Below, in pieces: positions 41,373 to 50,474 of a stretch of DNA of 64,000 bases (position 1 is the first letter of the stretch; each line of letters begins with the position of its first letter). Position numbers and translations under genes: made by a program. The stretch lies in contig JAGBBD010000032.1 of NCBI GenBank assembly GCA_017938625.1, positions 1 to 64,000 on the forward strand, read 5' to 3'. This stretch comes from Oscillospiraceae bacterium. Its GTDB lineage: Bacteria > Bacillota > Clostridia > Oscillospirales > Oscillospiraceae. The notes under the pieces were generated by a model. That model had not been told where the DNA came from. It worked only from the letters and a program-made list of their open reading frames with translations, and did no database searches.

Positions 41373-42140
41373 TCATTCTTGGGAGTCGATAACAGCCTTG
41401 ATGGCGCGGACCTCGTCCACGGCAGCCTGGCTGCAGTCATATGGGGAGAGACCTTTACGGTCGGCGTCGATAACGTCAGGGTTATAGCTCATGAAGCCCA
41501 GCAGATCTTCGGCAGGGATGCGGCTGCGGATGAACTCCCGGTCGGAGTCATCGCGGATTTTGTTGGCGACCACGCGGACTTTCTGCACACCGATGTCCCT
41601 GGCAAGCTGCTTGATCCGCTCGTAGGTCTGGATGCTTCTGGCGCCCGGCTCGATGACCACGATAAACTGGTCCATCATAGAGGCGGTGCCTCTGCCAAGA
41701 TGCTCCAGCCCTGCTTCCATGTCCATGATGACCACATCGTCCTTGCGGAAGACCAGGCTGGACAAGATCGCCTTGAGCATCACATGCTCGGGGCAGACAC
41801 AGCCGGTGCCGCCGGTATCGATGGTGCCCATGACCAGAAGCTTCACACCGTTGATGTCCTTGGACAGCTTATCCGGCAGATCGGAGACCTGAGGATTGAG
41901 CTTATAGAAGGTGTTGGACTGGTTGGCTGCGGTACGTTCTTTGGCAAGCTCTTTCATCTTGGAGACGGGGACGATGGAGTTGACCTCCTCCTCCGTCAGT
42001 CCAAGAGCCAGACCCAGATTTGCATCGGGATCCACATCGGCTGCCAGAACGTTGCGGCCCTCATCGGCGTATAATCTTGCTAAGGTGGAAGACAGTGTGG
42101 TCTTGCCCACGCCGCCCTTGCCGGTGACTGCTATTTTCAT
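41373..42140 (-). CDS. cooC: CODH nickel-insertion ATPase CooC/AcsF
   Basis: 255 residues. MinD-like P-loop VTGKGGVGKTTLSSTLARLYADEGRNVLAADVDPDANLGLALGL, and the CxC nickel-binding pair in GTGCVCPEHVMLKAIL. The protein uses ATP to mature the nickel clusters of CODH or ACS in the cytoplasm. It sits between cooS and acsB in one operon. Confidence 0.95.
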   Translation of the reverse strand: MKIAVTGKGGVGKTTLSSTLARLYADEGRNVLAADVDPDANLGLALGLTEEEVNSIVPVSKMKELAKERTAANQSNTFYKLNPQVSDLPDKLSKDINGVKLLVMGTIDTGGTGCVCPEHVMLKAILSSLVFRKDDVVIMDMEAGLEHLGRGTASMMDQFIVVIEPGARSIQTYERIKQLARDIGVQKVRVVANKIRDDSDREFIRSRIPAEDLLGFMSYNPDVIDADRKGLSPYDCSQAAVDEVRAIKAVIDSQE

Positions 42141-42164
42141 GAATTATGACCTCGGATTATTTGA

Positions 42165-44066
42165 TCAGATACCCAGAGCGGCGCGCTTGGCTTCGATGTC
42201 TTCGATCATCAGATCGCCCAGCTTTTCGATGTCCAGCTCAACGGTGTAGTTGGCTTCGCACCACTGCTTCACGCCGGTCTCGCCCTGAAGGAGCTCGGTG
42301 ACTTCGGAAGAACCCTTGGAGTAGGGATCGACACCCAGGTAGGTATTGATGCCGGTACCGACAACGTAGTTGCCGATGGAAACGGCCTTTTCGGACATCC
42401 ACTCGGGAGCGCAGCCGCACAGAGGCAGCTGGGAGATGTTGCAGCCCCAATCCTTTGCCAGATCGGAAGCCAGGATCATCATACGGGAGATGTCAACGCA
42501 GGAGCCCATGTGCAGAACAGGAGGAATACCAACCAGTTCGCACACACGCTTCAGACCCTCACCGCAGAATTCCTTTGCGTCGGGATCCATCAGACCTGCC
42601 TTGGCAGCAGCCTGAGCGGAGCAGCCGGTGACGACCACGATGATGTCGTTCTTCAGCATCTTCTTCATCAGCTCGATGTGAGCGGTGTCGGGACGGACCT
42701 TGGGGTTGTTGCAGCCGACCATGGCAACAGCGCCGCGCAGGACGCCTGCCTTGACAACGTCTGCCAGGGGCTTCAGAGTGCCCATTTCGTCAACGTGGGT
42801 GTTGCACACGCCGTCGAGGGTCTTCTTGATGGTCTCAACTGCGTAACCGACACGAGCCTTGGTCTTCTGGTTGGGGATGTTGACCAGCTCGGGCTTACGG
42901 TTGACGAAGTTCTCAACAGCCATCTTCACGATCGCCTTTGCGTTCTCGCCTGCGGTCTCAGCGCTGAAGCGGTAGAACTCGGAGTCGGGGATACGGGCGA
43001 TGTCGGAGGTGGTGATGAACTTGGTGTGGAAGCACTTGGACAGGGGGCCCAGTGCGGGGAAGATACACTGAATATCAACAACGATGGCTTCGCAGGCGCC
43101 GGTCAGGACAACATTTTCCTGGTTCAGGAAGTTGCCTGCCATGGGGATGCCGTGACGCATGGCAACTTCGTTGGCGGTGCAGCAGACACCGGCGATGTTG
43201 ATGCCCTTGGCGCCGACGGACTTTGCCAGAGCGATCATCTCGGGATCCTGTGCGTAGTGCACGATCATCTCAGACAGGGAGGGGTCGTGACCGTGGACGA
43301 TGATGTTGACCATGTCCTTGTCCATAACGCCGATGTTAGCCTCGGTGTCCATGACCTTGGGAGTGCCGAACATAACGTCGGAGAACTCGGTGCCCATCAT
43401 GGAGCCGCCCCAGCCGTCAGCCAGACCGGAACGGATGGACTGGTGGATCAGAGCTTCAGCCTCGGAAGAGCAGCCCATGTGAGTCATGTGCAGGGACTGA
43501 ACAACTTCGCGGTCAATGGCGCGGGGACGCAGATCAGCCTTGTCCCACAGCTCCTGCGTATGGGGATGAGCGCGGTCGGTAAACTTCTGGTGGCCGAAGG
43601 GCTTGCCGTATTCCATCAGACCGATCTCAGCCATCTCATGAGCCAGATCGTAGATGTCCTTGCCTTCGGTCTCAACGCCCCATTCCTTGGCGATGCGGAT
43701 CAGCTTTTCAGGATCCTTGACCTGATAGTTGCCGCCTTCGCGGGTCTGGTGCAGAGTGTGCATGATCTCACGACCGTGGTCGGAGTGGGTGGCGGTGCCG
43801 CCGGCGGTGAAGCGCAGGTAGTTTCTGCCGACGATGCCGTGGACGTCGCAGCCGCAGATGCCGCGGGGAGCCTTGGGGGTGATGCGGCAGGGGCCCATGG
43901 AGCAGATACGGCAGCAGGTGCCTGCTTCGCCGAAACCGCAATGGGGGCTCTGGTTTTTGGAACGCTGCTGCCAGGTGTCAGCGCCGACCTTTTCGGCGTT
44001 TTCCAGCAAAGAGGCAGTCGCTTCTTCCATTTGCTCAACTGTGATTAAGCGATCCCAATCTTTCAA
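42165..44066 (-). CDS. cooS: Anaerobic carbon monoxide dehydrogenase catalytic subunit
   Basis: 633 residues. N-terminal cluster D/B cysteines are in SPHCGFGEAGTCCRICSMGPCRI and ICGCDVHGIVGRN; MTHMGCSSEAEALIHQS, GVCCTANEVAMRHGIPMAGN, VVTGCSAQAAAKAGLM and MGSCVDISRMMIL hold the Ni-4Fe-5S C-cluster ligands. It interconverts CO and CO2. The start is a TTG at 44066, because AGGAGG lies 8 nt before it and no ATG fits. First gene of cooS-cooC-acsB. Confidence 0.96.
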   Translation of the reverse strand: MKDWDRLITVEQMEEATASLLENAEKVGADTWQQRSKNQSPHCGFGEAGTCCRICSMGPCRITPKAPRGICGCDVHGIVGRNYLRFTAGGTATHSDHGREIMHTLHQTREGGNYQVKDPEKLIRIAKEWGVETEGKDIYDLAHEMAEIGLMEYGKPFGHQKFTDRAHPHTQELWDKADLRPRAIDREVVQSLHMTHMGCSSEAEALIHQSIRSGLADGWGGSMMGTEFSDVMFGTPKVMDTEANIGVMDKDMVNIIVHGHDPSLSEMIVHYAQDPEMIALAKSVGAKGINIAGVCCTANEVAMRHGIPMAGNFLNQENVVLTGACEAIVVDIQCIFPALGPLSKCFHTKFITTSDIARIPDSEFYRFSAETAGENAKAIVKMAVENFVNRKPELVNIPNQKTKARVGYAVETIKKTLDGVCNTHVDEMGTLKPLADVVKAGVLRGAVAMVGCNNPKVRPDTAHIELMKKMLKNDIIVVVTGCSAQAAAKAGLMDPDAKEFCGEGLKRVCELVGIPPVLHMGSCVDISRMMILASDLAKDWGCNISQLPLCGCAPEWMSEKAVSIGNYVVGTGINTYLGVDPYSKGSSEVTELLQGETGVKQWCEANYTVELDIEKLGDLMIEDIEAKRAALGI

Positions 44067-44168
44067 TGTAGTGTCCTCCTACTCTAATAATATGTCGCTT
44101 TTTACCAATGCCGGGCGAAGGGATGCCGACACGGGCAGACTGCCCCTATAAGGGCAGACTAAGTTCAC
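44067..44168 (-). promoter_or_regulatory. Structured 5' leader of cooS
   Basis: About 100 nt between the predicted transcription start and the TTG. The minus-strand RNA repeats AGUCUGCCC twice with CUGCCC-UUAUA-GGGGCAG as a stem, then further GC-rich pairing, then AGGAGG. No riboswitch class recognised. Confidence 0.4.
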
Positions 44169-44175
44169 TGTACAT

Positions 44176-44204
44176 ATTCTAACAATCTTTGCCCTTGAAG
44201 TCAA
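44176..44204 (-). promoter_or_regulatory. Promoter of the cooS operon
   Basis: Minus-strand TTGACT (44204-44199), 17-nt spacer, TAGAAT (44181-44176). An inverted repeat AATCTTTGCC (44184-44193) / GGCAAAGATT (44214-44223) overlaps its -35 and spacer and might be an operator. Confidence 0.65.
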
Positions 44205-44306
44205 CGGCAAACAGGCAAAGATTTGTTATTTGGGAACAATCACCAAATCCCCCCGGGAGGCTTTTGGGAAACAGTAAAGAATCCCTACCCGGAAGGCGGA
44301 TAAATA

Positions 44307-44336
44307 AAGTGCCCGGGGGTGTTTTCCCGGGCACTT
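44307..44336 (-). terminator. Terminator of mscS
   Basis: AAGTGCCCGGG (44307-44317) / CCCGGGCACTT (44326-44336) on the minus strand followed by TATTTAT. Confidence 0.65.
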
Positions 44337-44347
44337 GAAAGGTCTTT

Positions 44348-45136
44348 TTACACGTTGTGTACGTTGATATGAGGATAGGTGACCTGCACGCCGTTTTCCG
44401 CGTAAGCGGTGCGGACACGGTCCATAATGCGGAAGTAGGCGTCCCAATAGTCGCCGGTCTTGACCCAGACGCGGACGGTGTACTCAATGGCGCTTTCGCC
44501 GTACTTGCTCAGCTCTGCAAACACAGGCTGATCCTGCAGCACAAGGTCGATGGAGGCTGCTTCGCGCAGGGCCTTTTTGACGGTGTCGGGATCGGAGTCA
44601 TAGGAGGCGGAGAACACAAAGTCCACGCGGCGGATGTCCTCAGCCGTCACATTGGTGATGACGTTGGAGGTCACGGCGCTGTTGGGGACAAGGATCACTT
44701 GATTGTCCAGCGTATGCAGCTTGGTGTGGGTGATGCCGGTCTCCACGATGGTGCCGGTCTGACCGCCCACGGTGACGAAGTCACCCACCTTGAAGGGCTT
44801 GGCGCCCAGCAGAACAACACCGGAGAAGAAATTGGACAGGATATCCTGAATGGCAAGGGACACGGCAACGCCTGCGATGGACAGCACAGCCAGCAGGGAG
44901 GAGACGTTGATGCCAAGGCTGGATGCCACGATCATGACTGCCACGAACAGCAGCAGGATCTTGGCGACGGAACGGATGATGGCGTGAAGACTTTTGTCCA
45001 GCTTGCTCTTGAGCAGGATCTTGTCTGCCACCTTCAGCAGAATCTTCACGGCGATCAGACAGATGACCAGCACCAGCAGAGGCTTGATGAGGGCGGTCAG
45101 GGACAGGGATGCGAGCATGGCGGTAATAGAACCCAT
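44348..45136 (-). CDS. mscS: Small-conductance mechanosensitive channel MscS
   Basis: 262 residues. Three helices, with the pore helix GVAVSLAIQDILSNFFSGVVLLGAKPFKVGDFVTVGGQTGTIVETGITHTKLHTLDNQVILVPNS followed by the beta domain and a C-terminal alpha/beta domain ending TYPHINVHNV. It opens on membrane tension to release solutes. It lies 26 bp behind ftsH, so the two may be co-transcribed. Confidence 0.93.
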   Translation of the reverse strand: MGSITAMLASLSLTALIKPLLVLVICLIAVKILLKVADKILLKSKLDKSLHAIIRSVAKILLLFVAVMIVASSLGINVSSLLAVLSIAGVAVSLAIQDILSNFFSGVVLLGAKPFKVGDFVTVGGQTGTIVETGITHTKLHTLDNQVILVPNSAVTSNVITNVTAEDIRRVDFVFSASYDSDPDTVKKALREAASIDLVLQDQPVFAELSKYGESAIEYTVRVWVKTGDYWDAYFRIMDRVRTAYAENGVQVTYPHINVHNV

Positions 45137-45162
45137 AATGTGTCACTCACTTTCTTTTGTAA

Positions 45163-47121
45163 TTATTCCTCAACAGGGGCTTCCTCCGACGCCTCGGCAT
45201 CGTCGGAAGGTTCCTGCGGAGCTTCCAGTTTTTTCTTGTCTGCATTGACGTAGGTCATGAACTCGTCGCCGGTGATGGTCTCCTTCTGCAGAAGGAACAG
45301 GGCGATCTCATCCAGCAGCGCGCGGTTTTCCTGCAGTACGCTGCAGGCGGTCTCATAGCACTGCGCCAAAAGTTTCTTGACCTCTTCGTCCGCTTCTGCG
45401 GCAGTAGGGTCGGCACAGTTCATCATGGTGCTGCCGTCCAGATAGGGATTGGACACGGTGGACAGCGCCATGAGTCCAAACTTGTCGCTCATACCGTACT
45501 GGGTGATCATGCGTCTTGCCAGCTCCGTGGCGCGCTCAATGTCGTTGGCAGCGCCGGTGGTCATGGAGCCGAACACAGTCTGCTCTGCGGCGCGTCCGCC
45601 CAGCAGGGTCTGGATCTCGGTCAGCAGTTCTTCCTTGGTGGAGAGGAACTTTTCCTCCTCCGGCATATGCAGGGTGTAGCCCAGAGCGCCGGAGGTGTGG
45701 GGCACGATGGTGATCTTGGTCACAGGCATGGTGTGCTTCTGCATGGCAGATACCAGCGCGTGACCTACCTCATGGTAAGCGACCATGCGCTTTTCCATGT
45801 CGGTCAGCACAGTGCCCTTCTTTTCCGTGCCTGCAATGACCACTTCGAAGGAAACCAACAGGTCTTCCTGGTTGACGGCTTTTCTGCCTTGTCGCACGGC
45901 ACGCAGGGCAGCTTCATTGACCAGGTTTGCAAGATCCGCACCCACAGCGCCTGCTGTCGCCTGGGCGATCTTGTTCAGATCCACATCCTCTGCCAGCTTG
46001 ATGTTCTTGGTGTGGACCTTCAGCGTCTGATAGCGGCCTGCCAGATTGGGGCGGTCGACCTCGATGCGGCGGTCAAAACGGCCGGGACGCAGCAGCGCCT
46101 TGTCGAGGATCTCGGGACGGTTGGTGGCAGCCAGAATGACAACGCCCTTGCTGCTGTCAAAGCCGTCCAGCTCAGCCAGCAGCTGGTTGAGGGTCTGCTC
46201 ACGCTCGTCGTTGCCGCCGAAGCGGGAGTCTCTCGTTCTGCCGATGGCATCGATCTCATCGATGAACACGATGGCAGGTGCAACTTTGGATGCCTGCTGG
46301 AACAGATCACGCACACGGCTTGCGCCAACGCCCACGAACATCTCCACAAAGTCAGAGCCGGAAATGGAGAAGAAGGGGACTTTGGCTTCACCTGCCACAG
46401 CCTTGGCCAGCAGGGTCTTGCCGGTACCAGGGGAACCCACCAACAGGGCGCCCTTGGGTAGCTTGGCACCGATGGCGGTGTATTTCTGGGGATTGTGGAG
46501 GAAGTCAATGATCTCTACCAGAGATTCCTTTGCTTCATCCTGACCTGCCACATCGGCAAAGGTGATGCCGGTCTCTTTTTCCATATAGACCTTGGCTTTG
46601 CTCTGACCGATGCCGCCAATGCCGCCACCGCCGCCCATGCGTTTGCTCATGGAGCCCATAAGCAGCCAGAACAGCACATAGAAGATCAGAATGGGGAACA
46701 CCCACGACAGCAGGAAGGACAAGATGGGGTTCATCTCTTCTTCCAGATGGGCATCGGTGATGACACCGCTTTCCCGCAGATCTCTTTCCAGCTCGTTGGT
46801 GGTCATGTTGGGGATGAGACCTGTATAGTAGACCACCTGCTGTGCCGTGTCCTTTGCCTCTTCTTCCTTGGTCAGGATCAGAATACGGTCGCGCTGGAAT
46901 TCCACCTCCGCGATCTCGCCGTTTTCTGCCATGGTGTAGAACTCGGAGTAGGTCACAGGCTTCAAATAGGAATTGCTCACAGTGGAGTAGACCATATTGA
47001 AAATCAACGTGAAGATCAGTGCTGCGGCGATGATGAAAAGAATGCTTTTGGATTTTTTCTTGTTGGGATCCTTCTTGGGATCAGAGCCTTTGGGACGATA
47101 CTGATTTTGGTCGTTATTCAA
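45163..47121 (-). CDS. ftsH: ATP-dependent zinc metalloprotease FtsH
   Basis: 652 residues. Two membrane helices (about 26-46 and 131-154), Walker A GSPGTGKT at about residues 229-236, Walker [12 protein letters not shown], second region of homology [24 protein letters not shown], and zinc motif HEVGH. Degrades misassembled membrane proteins and short-lived regulators. The start is a TTG at 47121: AAAGGAG lies 7 nt before it, and the upstream ATG of the longer frame has no binding site. The acidic C-terminal tail is normal for the family. Confidence 0.95.
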   Translation of the reverse strand: MNNDQNQYRPKGSDPKKDPNKKKSKSILFIIAAALIFTLIFNMVYSTVSNSYLKPVTYSEFYTMAENGEIAEVEFQRDRILILTKEEEAKDTAQQVVYYTGLIPNMTTNELERDLRESGVITDAHLEEEMNPILSFLLSWVFPILIFYVLFWLLMGSMSKRMGGGGGIGGIGQSKAKVYMEKETGITFADVAGQDEAKESLVEIIDFLHNPQKYTAIGAKLPKGALLVGSPGTGKTLLAKAVAGEAKVPFFSISGSDFVEMFVGVGASRVRDLFQQASKVAPAIVFIDEIDAIGRTRDSRFGGNDEREQTLNQLLAELDGFDSSKGVVILAATNRPEILDKALLRPGRFDRRIEVDRPNLAGRYQTLKVHTKNIKLAEDVDLNKIAQATAGAVGADLANLVNEAALRAVRQGRKAVNQEDLLVSFEVVIAGTEKKGTVLTDMEKRMVAYHEVGHALVSAMQKHTMPVTKITIVPHTSGALGYTLHMPEEEKFLSTKEELLTEIQTLLGGRAAEQTVFGSMTTGAANDIERATELARRMITQYGMSDKFGLMALSTVSNPYLDGSTMMNCADPTAAEADEEVKKLLAQCYETACSVLQENRALLDEIALFLLQKETITGDEFMTYVNADKKKLEAPQEPSDDAEASEEAPVEE

Positions 47122-47162
47122 GACATTATCTCCTTTTCTCTTTGAATACGCTCTTTGAGTCA

Positions 47163-47191
47163 ATACTATCATACAAATATTTTTGTTACAA
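47163..47191 (-). promoter_or_regulatory. Promoter of ftsH
   Basis: Minus-strand TTGTAA (47191-47186), 17-nt spacer, TAGTAT (47168-47163). Downstream in the leader TCAAAGAG occurs twice at about 14-bp spacing, possibly a regulator site. Confidence 0.6.
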
Positions 47192-47259
47192 GGAAAAAGG
47201 GGGGATATTTCCTGTAAAATTTCTGTGAATGTGGCTGCAACATTTTTTGTCGCTTTTGC

Positions 47260-47288
47260 TTGTAAGTGTCGGTCAACTCTGCTATACT
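47260..47288 (+). promoter_or_regulatory. Promoter of rlmB
   Basis: TTGTAA (47260-47265), 17-nt spacer, TATACT (47283-47288), 55 bp before the start. Confidence 0.65.
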
Positions 47289-47343
47289 ATAAAATGGTGT
47301 AATTTCAGTTGCTCGGCATTTTTAAGAATGGGAGAGAACAGCT

Positions 47344-48129
47344 ATGGATAACAGAAAAGATCGCCGTCCCGTGAGAGAACGTGAGCCGCGGGAACTGGCT
47401 GAAGATATGATCGAAGGGCGCAATGCTCTGACAGAAGCCCTGAAAAGCGGCAGAACCATCGACAAGGTGTTTGTGGCTGCCGGCGATACGGATAAAGCCC
47501 TTGCCCGTCTTTCCGCCATGGCGAAGGACGCAGGTGCCGTGGTGGTGGCGACAGACCGCCGCAAGCTGGATCAGATGAGCCCCACAGGCGCCCACCAGGG
47601 TATTATGGCACAGGTTGCCGCTCATGAATACGCCACGGTGGATGAGATTCTCCGCCGGGCAGAGGAAAAGGGCGAAGCGCCGCTGTTGGTTTTGTGCGAT
47701 GAATTGTCTGATCCTCACAATCTGGGTGCCATCATGCGTACAGCCGAGTGCGCCGGAGCCCACGGTGTGATTATCCCCAAGCGCCGCAGTGTGGGACTGA
47801 CTGCTGTGGTGGCAAAGACCTCGGCAGGCGCTGTGGAATATATGCCTGTTGCCCGTGTGAGCAATATGGCAGCCACCATCCGCGATCTCAAGCAGCGCGG
47901 TGTGTGGGTCTTCGGCACGGCTGCCGAAGCAAAGACCGATCTGTATCATGCCGATCTCAAGGGCGCTGCAGCCATCGTCATCGGCAATGAAGGTCAGGGC
48001 ATGAGCCGACTTGTGGCAGACAGCTGCGATGTGCTGGTGTCCATTCCCATGAAGGGTAATATTTCCTCTTTGAACGCTTCCGCAGCAGCGTCCATCCTGC
48101 TGTATGAAGCCGTCCGCCAGAGAGGATAA
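47344..48129 (+). CDS. rlmB: 23S rRNA (guanosine-2'-O-)-methyltransferase RlmB
   Basis: 261 residues. N-terminal L30e-like substrate-binding domain (EDMIEGRNALTEALKSGRTIDKVFVA) and a SpoU/TrmH knotted domain with LVLCDELSDPHNLGAIMRTAECAGAHGVIIPKRRS, AIVIGNEGQGMSRLV and VSIPMKGNISSLNASAAASILLYEAVRQR. It methylates G2251 of 23S rRNA with S-adenosylmethionine; other TrmH-type targets are possible. GGGAGAGAACAGCT precedes the ATG. The P-type-ATPase-like gene follows 21 bp later. Confidence 0.9.
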   Translation: MDNRKDRRPVREREPRELAEDMIEGRNALTEALKSGRTIDKVFVAAGDTDKALARLSAMAKDAGAVVVATDRRKLDQMSPTGAHQGIMAQVAAHEYATVDEILRRAEEKGEAPLLVLCDELSDPHNLGAIMRTAECAGAHGVIIPKRRSVGLTAVVAKTSAGAVEYMPVARVSNMAATIRDLKQRGVWVFGTAAEAKTDLYHADLKGAAAIVIGNEGQGMSRLVADSCDVLVSIPMKGNISSLNASAAASILLYEAVRQRG

Positions 48130-48150
48130 GCAAACCAATCGGAGAACTGT

Positions 48151-50295
48151 ATGAAAAAGAAACCTCAGGAGCCTTTGGAACAACTGAATAACCATGCTCC
48201 CGAGGAGCTTGTCCCGGAGGAGGTCACCTACGATCTGGAGGATATCATTCGGGAGTTTGGCGGCTGGAGCAAACGGGGCACTGAACCTGCTCCTGCACCG
48301 GAGTCCGCCCCTGCACCGGAGTCCGCCCCTGCACCGGAGCCTGTGGAGGAGACGGAGGTCATGCGCGTTGCCGCATCCGAATCTTCCAAAGAGGAAAAAC
48401 CCAAGCAGGAAGCCAAGGATCTGACCGGTGATACCATCCGCTTCCGTATTGTGACGGAGGAAGAAGCTGCCGCGTCTCTGGAGCAGGAAGAGCCGCCTGC
48501 CGCTGTGCAAATGCCGGAAGAGCCGGAGCCTGAGCAGGATGCCAAGCTCCTGCGCGCGGCAAAGCGAGCCAAGCGGCGCAGCGAGCTGCGTCTGAAACGG
48601 CAGGAGCATCAGCGCCGCAAGGCACAGAAGGCTGCCCTGCGCGCTGCCAGACGGGAAGAGCCCGAGGTGGTCTACCCCTCAGCGCAGGAGGCTTGTGCCG
48701 ACTATGCCAAGGTTGGATCTTTGCGGCTGCGGCTGATCTTGTCGGCTGCCATGTGCGTAGTCTCTGCAGTGGCACTGCTGCTGGGCAGCGGGCCTGTCGC
48801 GGGGATCGATCTGACCTTCCAGAGCAGAGGCTTTTCCACGGTCATTCTGGCAATGCTCATGGTGCAAAGTGTGATCTCCTATGAGATCTTCATCCGCGGG
48901 ATCTATCAGGCACTGAAAATGCGCTTTGATCTGAACAGCTTCATGGTTTTGACTGTGCTGGTCAGTATTGTGGATGGCTGTGTTGCAGCCGCCGAGGGAC
49001 GAATTCCGTTCTGCACGGTCCCGGGCATTTTGCTGCTGGTGTGCCTGTGGAGCACGCTTCTTGAAAAGAAAGCCAAATATACAACGCTGAAGACTGTTCT
49101 GTCTATGGAAAATCCCGTAGCAGCGGCAAAGCAGGAAAAGGCATGGCACGGACTGGACTGCATCTTCCGCAAGGCAGGCTCTCTGGATGCCTTCACCGCC
49201 ATGCTGGAGACGCCCGATGCCGCCCAGAAGACCATGCGTGTGTATGCGCCTGCTGCAGCCGTTGTGACCCTTCTTCTGGCAGCCTTTGCGTCGATCCGGG
49301 GGCAGGGAGAGTTCCTGTGGTCGTGGACGGCACTGCTGACGGCGGCTCTGCCGGCAGGTGGCTTTATCGCCTGCTGCAGACCCTTCTGCATCCTTTCCAA
49401 ACAGCTGCAGCAGGACGGCGCTGCCATCTGCGGCTGGCGCGGTGCCAAGACGCTGAGCGGTGAGTGCGGCATTGTCATTACGGATCTGGATCTGTTCCCC
49501 AAAAACAACATTTCCATGAACGGCATGAAAATGTACTCCGATCTTCCTACCCGTCAAGTGGTGGGCTATGCTACGGCGGTGATCAAGGCAGCCGGAAGCG
49601 GTCTGCTGCCTTTGTTTGAAGAGGTCATGAAAAACGAGGACGGACGGCACTACACAGCCGATTCCTTCCATCAGTATGAGGGCGGCGGACTTGGCGCGGA
49701 GATTCGCGGCGATGTGGTGCTGTTGGGCAGCCTTGCCTTCATGCGGCTCATGGGCGTCCATGTGCCGGAGGGAACAAGAGTCCAATCGGCGCTGTATATT
49801 TCCGTCAACAAAGAACTGGTGGGTGTGTTTGCGCTGACCTATCAGCCCTCAGCAGGAACCAGAAGCGGGCTTGGACAGGTTCTGCGCAGCGCAGGTCTGA
49901 CCCCTGTGCTGGCGACCCGTGACTTTATGATCACCCCGGCGCTGGTGAAAAAACGCTATAAGATCTCTGTGGATCGAGTGGAATTCCCGGTGGTGGCAGA
50001 GCGCATCGCTCTGTCTTCCGAGGAAGCCGGCAAAGACGGTATTCAGGGTGCGTTGATGGCAAAGGGCAGCTTCCTGAGCTTCGGCTCGGCAGTTTCCTGC
50101 GGACGGCTTTTGCGAAAGACAGTCCATTCCGGTGTGGCGCTGGCAGTATTCTGCGGCATTTTGGGCATGGGATTGATGGGAGTCTTGACGTATCTTGGCT
50201 CTGTTTTGGCACTTTCTGCGGTGAATCTGCTGCTGTACCACTTGATTTGGCTGGTTCCGACTCTGCTTGTGACCGGACTTGTTGGGAAATCTTAA
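48151..50295 (+). CDS. P-type ATPase-like membrane protein lacking the DKTGT motif
   Basis: 714 residues. Residues 1-190 are a cytoplasmic, charged, low-complexity tail with three APAPES-type repeats (near 46-64) and a Lys/Arg-rich stretch. Then pairs of helices (about 195-290), a helix pair at 365-410 ending PAGGFIACCRPFCILSKQLQQDGAAICGW in the place of the CPC ion-binding motif, and GECGIVITDLDLFPKNNIS with Asp445 where P-type ATPases have DKTGT. The cytoplasmic part keeps an ATPase-like shape (KAAGSGLLPLFEEVM, GGGLGAEIRGDVVLLGS). The loss of KTGT suggests a pseudoenzyme. GGAG lies before the start. Role unknown; co-transcribed with rlmB. Confidence 0.72.
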   Translation: MKKKPQEPLEQLNNHAPEELVPEEVTYDLEDIIREFGGWSKRGTEPAPAPESAPAPESAPAPEPVEETEVMRVAASESSKEEKPKQEAKDLTGDTIRFRIVTEEEAAASLEQEEPPAAVQMPEEPEPEQDAKLLRAAKRAKRRSELRLKRQEHQRRKAQKAALRAARREEPEVVYPSAQEACADYAKVGSLRLRLILSAAMCVVSAVALLLGSGPVAGIDLTFQSRGFSTVILAMLMVQSVISYEIFIRGIYQALKMRFDLNSFMVLTVLVSIVDGCVAAAEGRIPFCTVPGILLLVCLWSTLLEKKAKYTTLKTVLSMENPVAAAKQEKAWHGLDCIFRKAGSLDAFTAMLETPDAAQKTMRVYAPAAAVVTLLLAAFASIRGQGEFLWSWTALLTAALPAGGFIACCRPFCILSKQLQQDGAAICGWRGAKTLSGECGIVITDLDLFPKNNISMNGMKMYSDLPTRQVVGYATAVIKAAGSGLLPLFEEVMKNEDGRHYTADSFHQYEGGGLGAEIRGDVVLLGSLAFMRLMGVHVPEGTRVQSALYISVNKELVGVFALTYQPSAGTRSGLGQVLRSAGLTPVLATRDFMITPALVKKRYKISVDRVEFPVVAERIALSSEEAGKDGIQGALMAKGSFLSFGSAVSCGRLLRKTVHSGVALAVFCGILGMGLMGVLTYLGSVLALSAVNLLLYHLIWLVPTLLVTGLVGKS

Positions 50296-50366
50296 TAAAT
50301 TTTGCTTTCCATTTTCGCCAATTAGCACAAATCTTTTGGGAATTGGGCAGAACGAAACTAATTTCG

Positions 50367-50395
50367 TTGCAATCACCATGGAAATCAATTATAAT
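50367..50395 (+). promoter_or_regulatory. Promoter of the EF-G-like gene
   Basis: TTGCAA (50367-50372), 17-nt spacer, TATAAT (50390-50395). An inverted repeat AACGAAA (50351-50357) / TTTCGTT (50362-50368) touches the -35. Confidence 0.75.
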
Positions 50396-50474
50396 ATTGT
50401 GTATTGGCGGCATAGAGCCGCTGCACAGAGTCCACGCTCTTCTTTGGACTCTATGGAAAGGAGAAACAACACTT

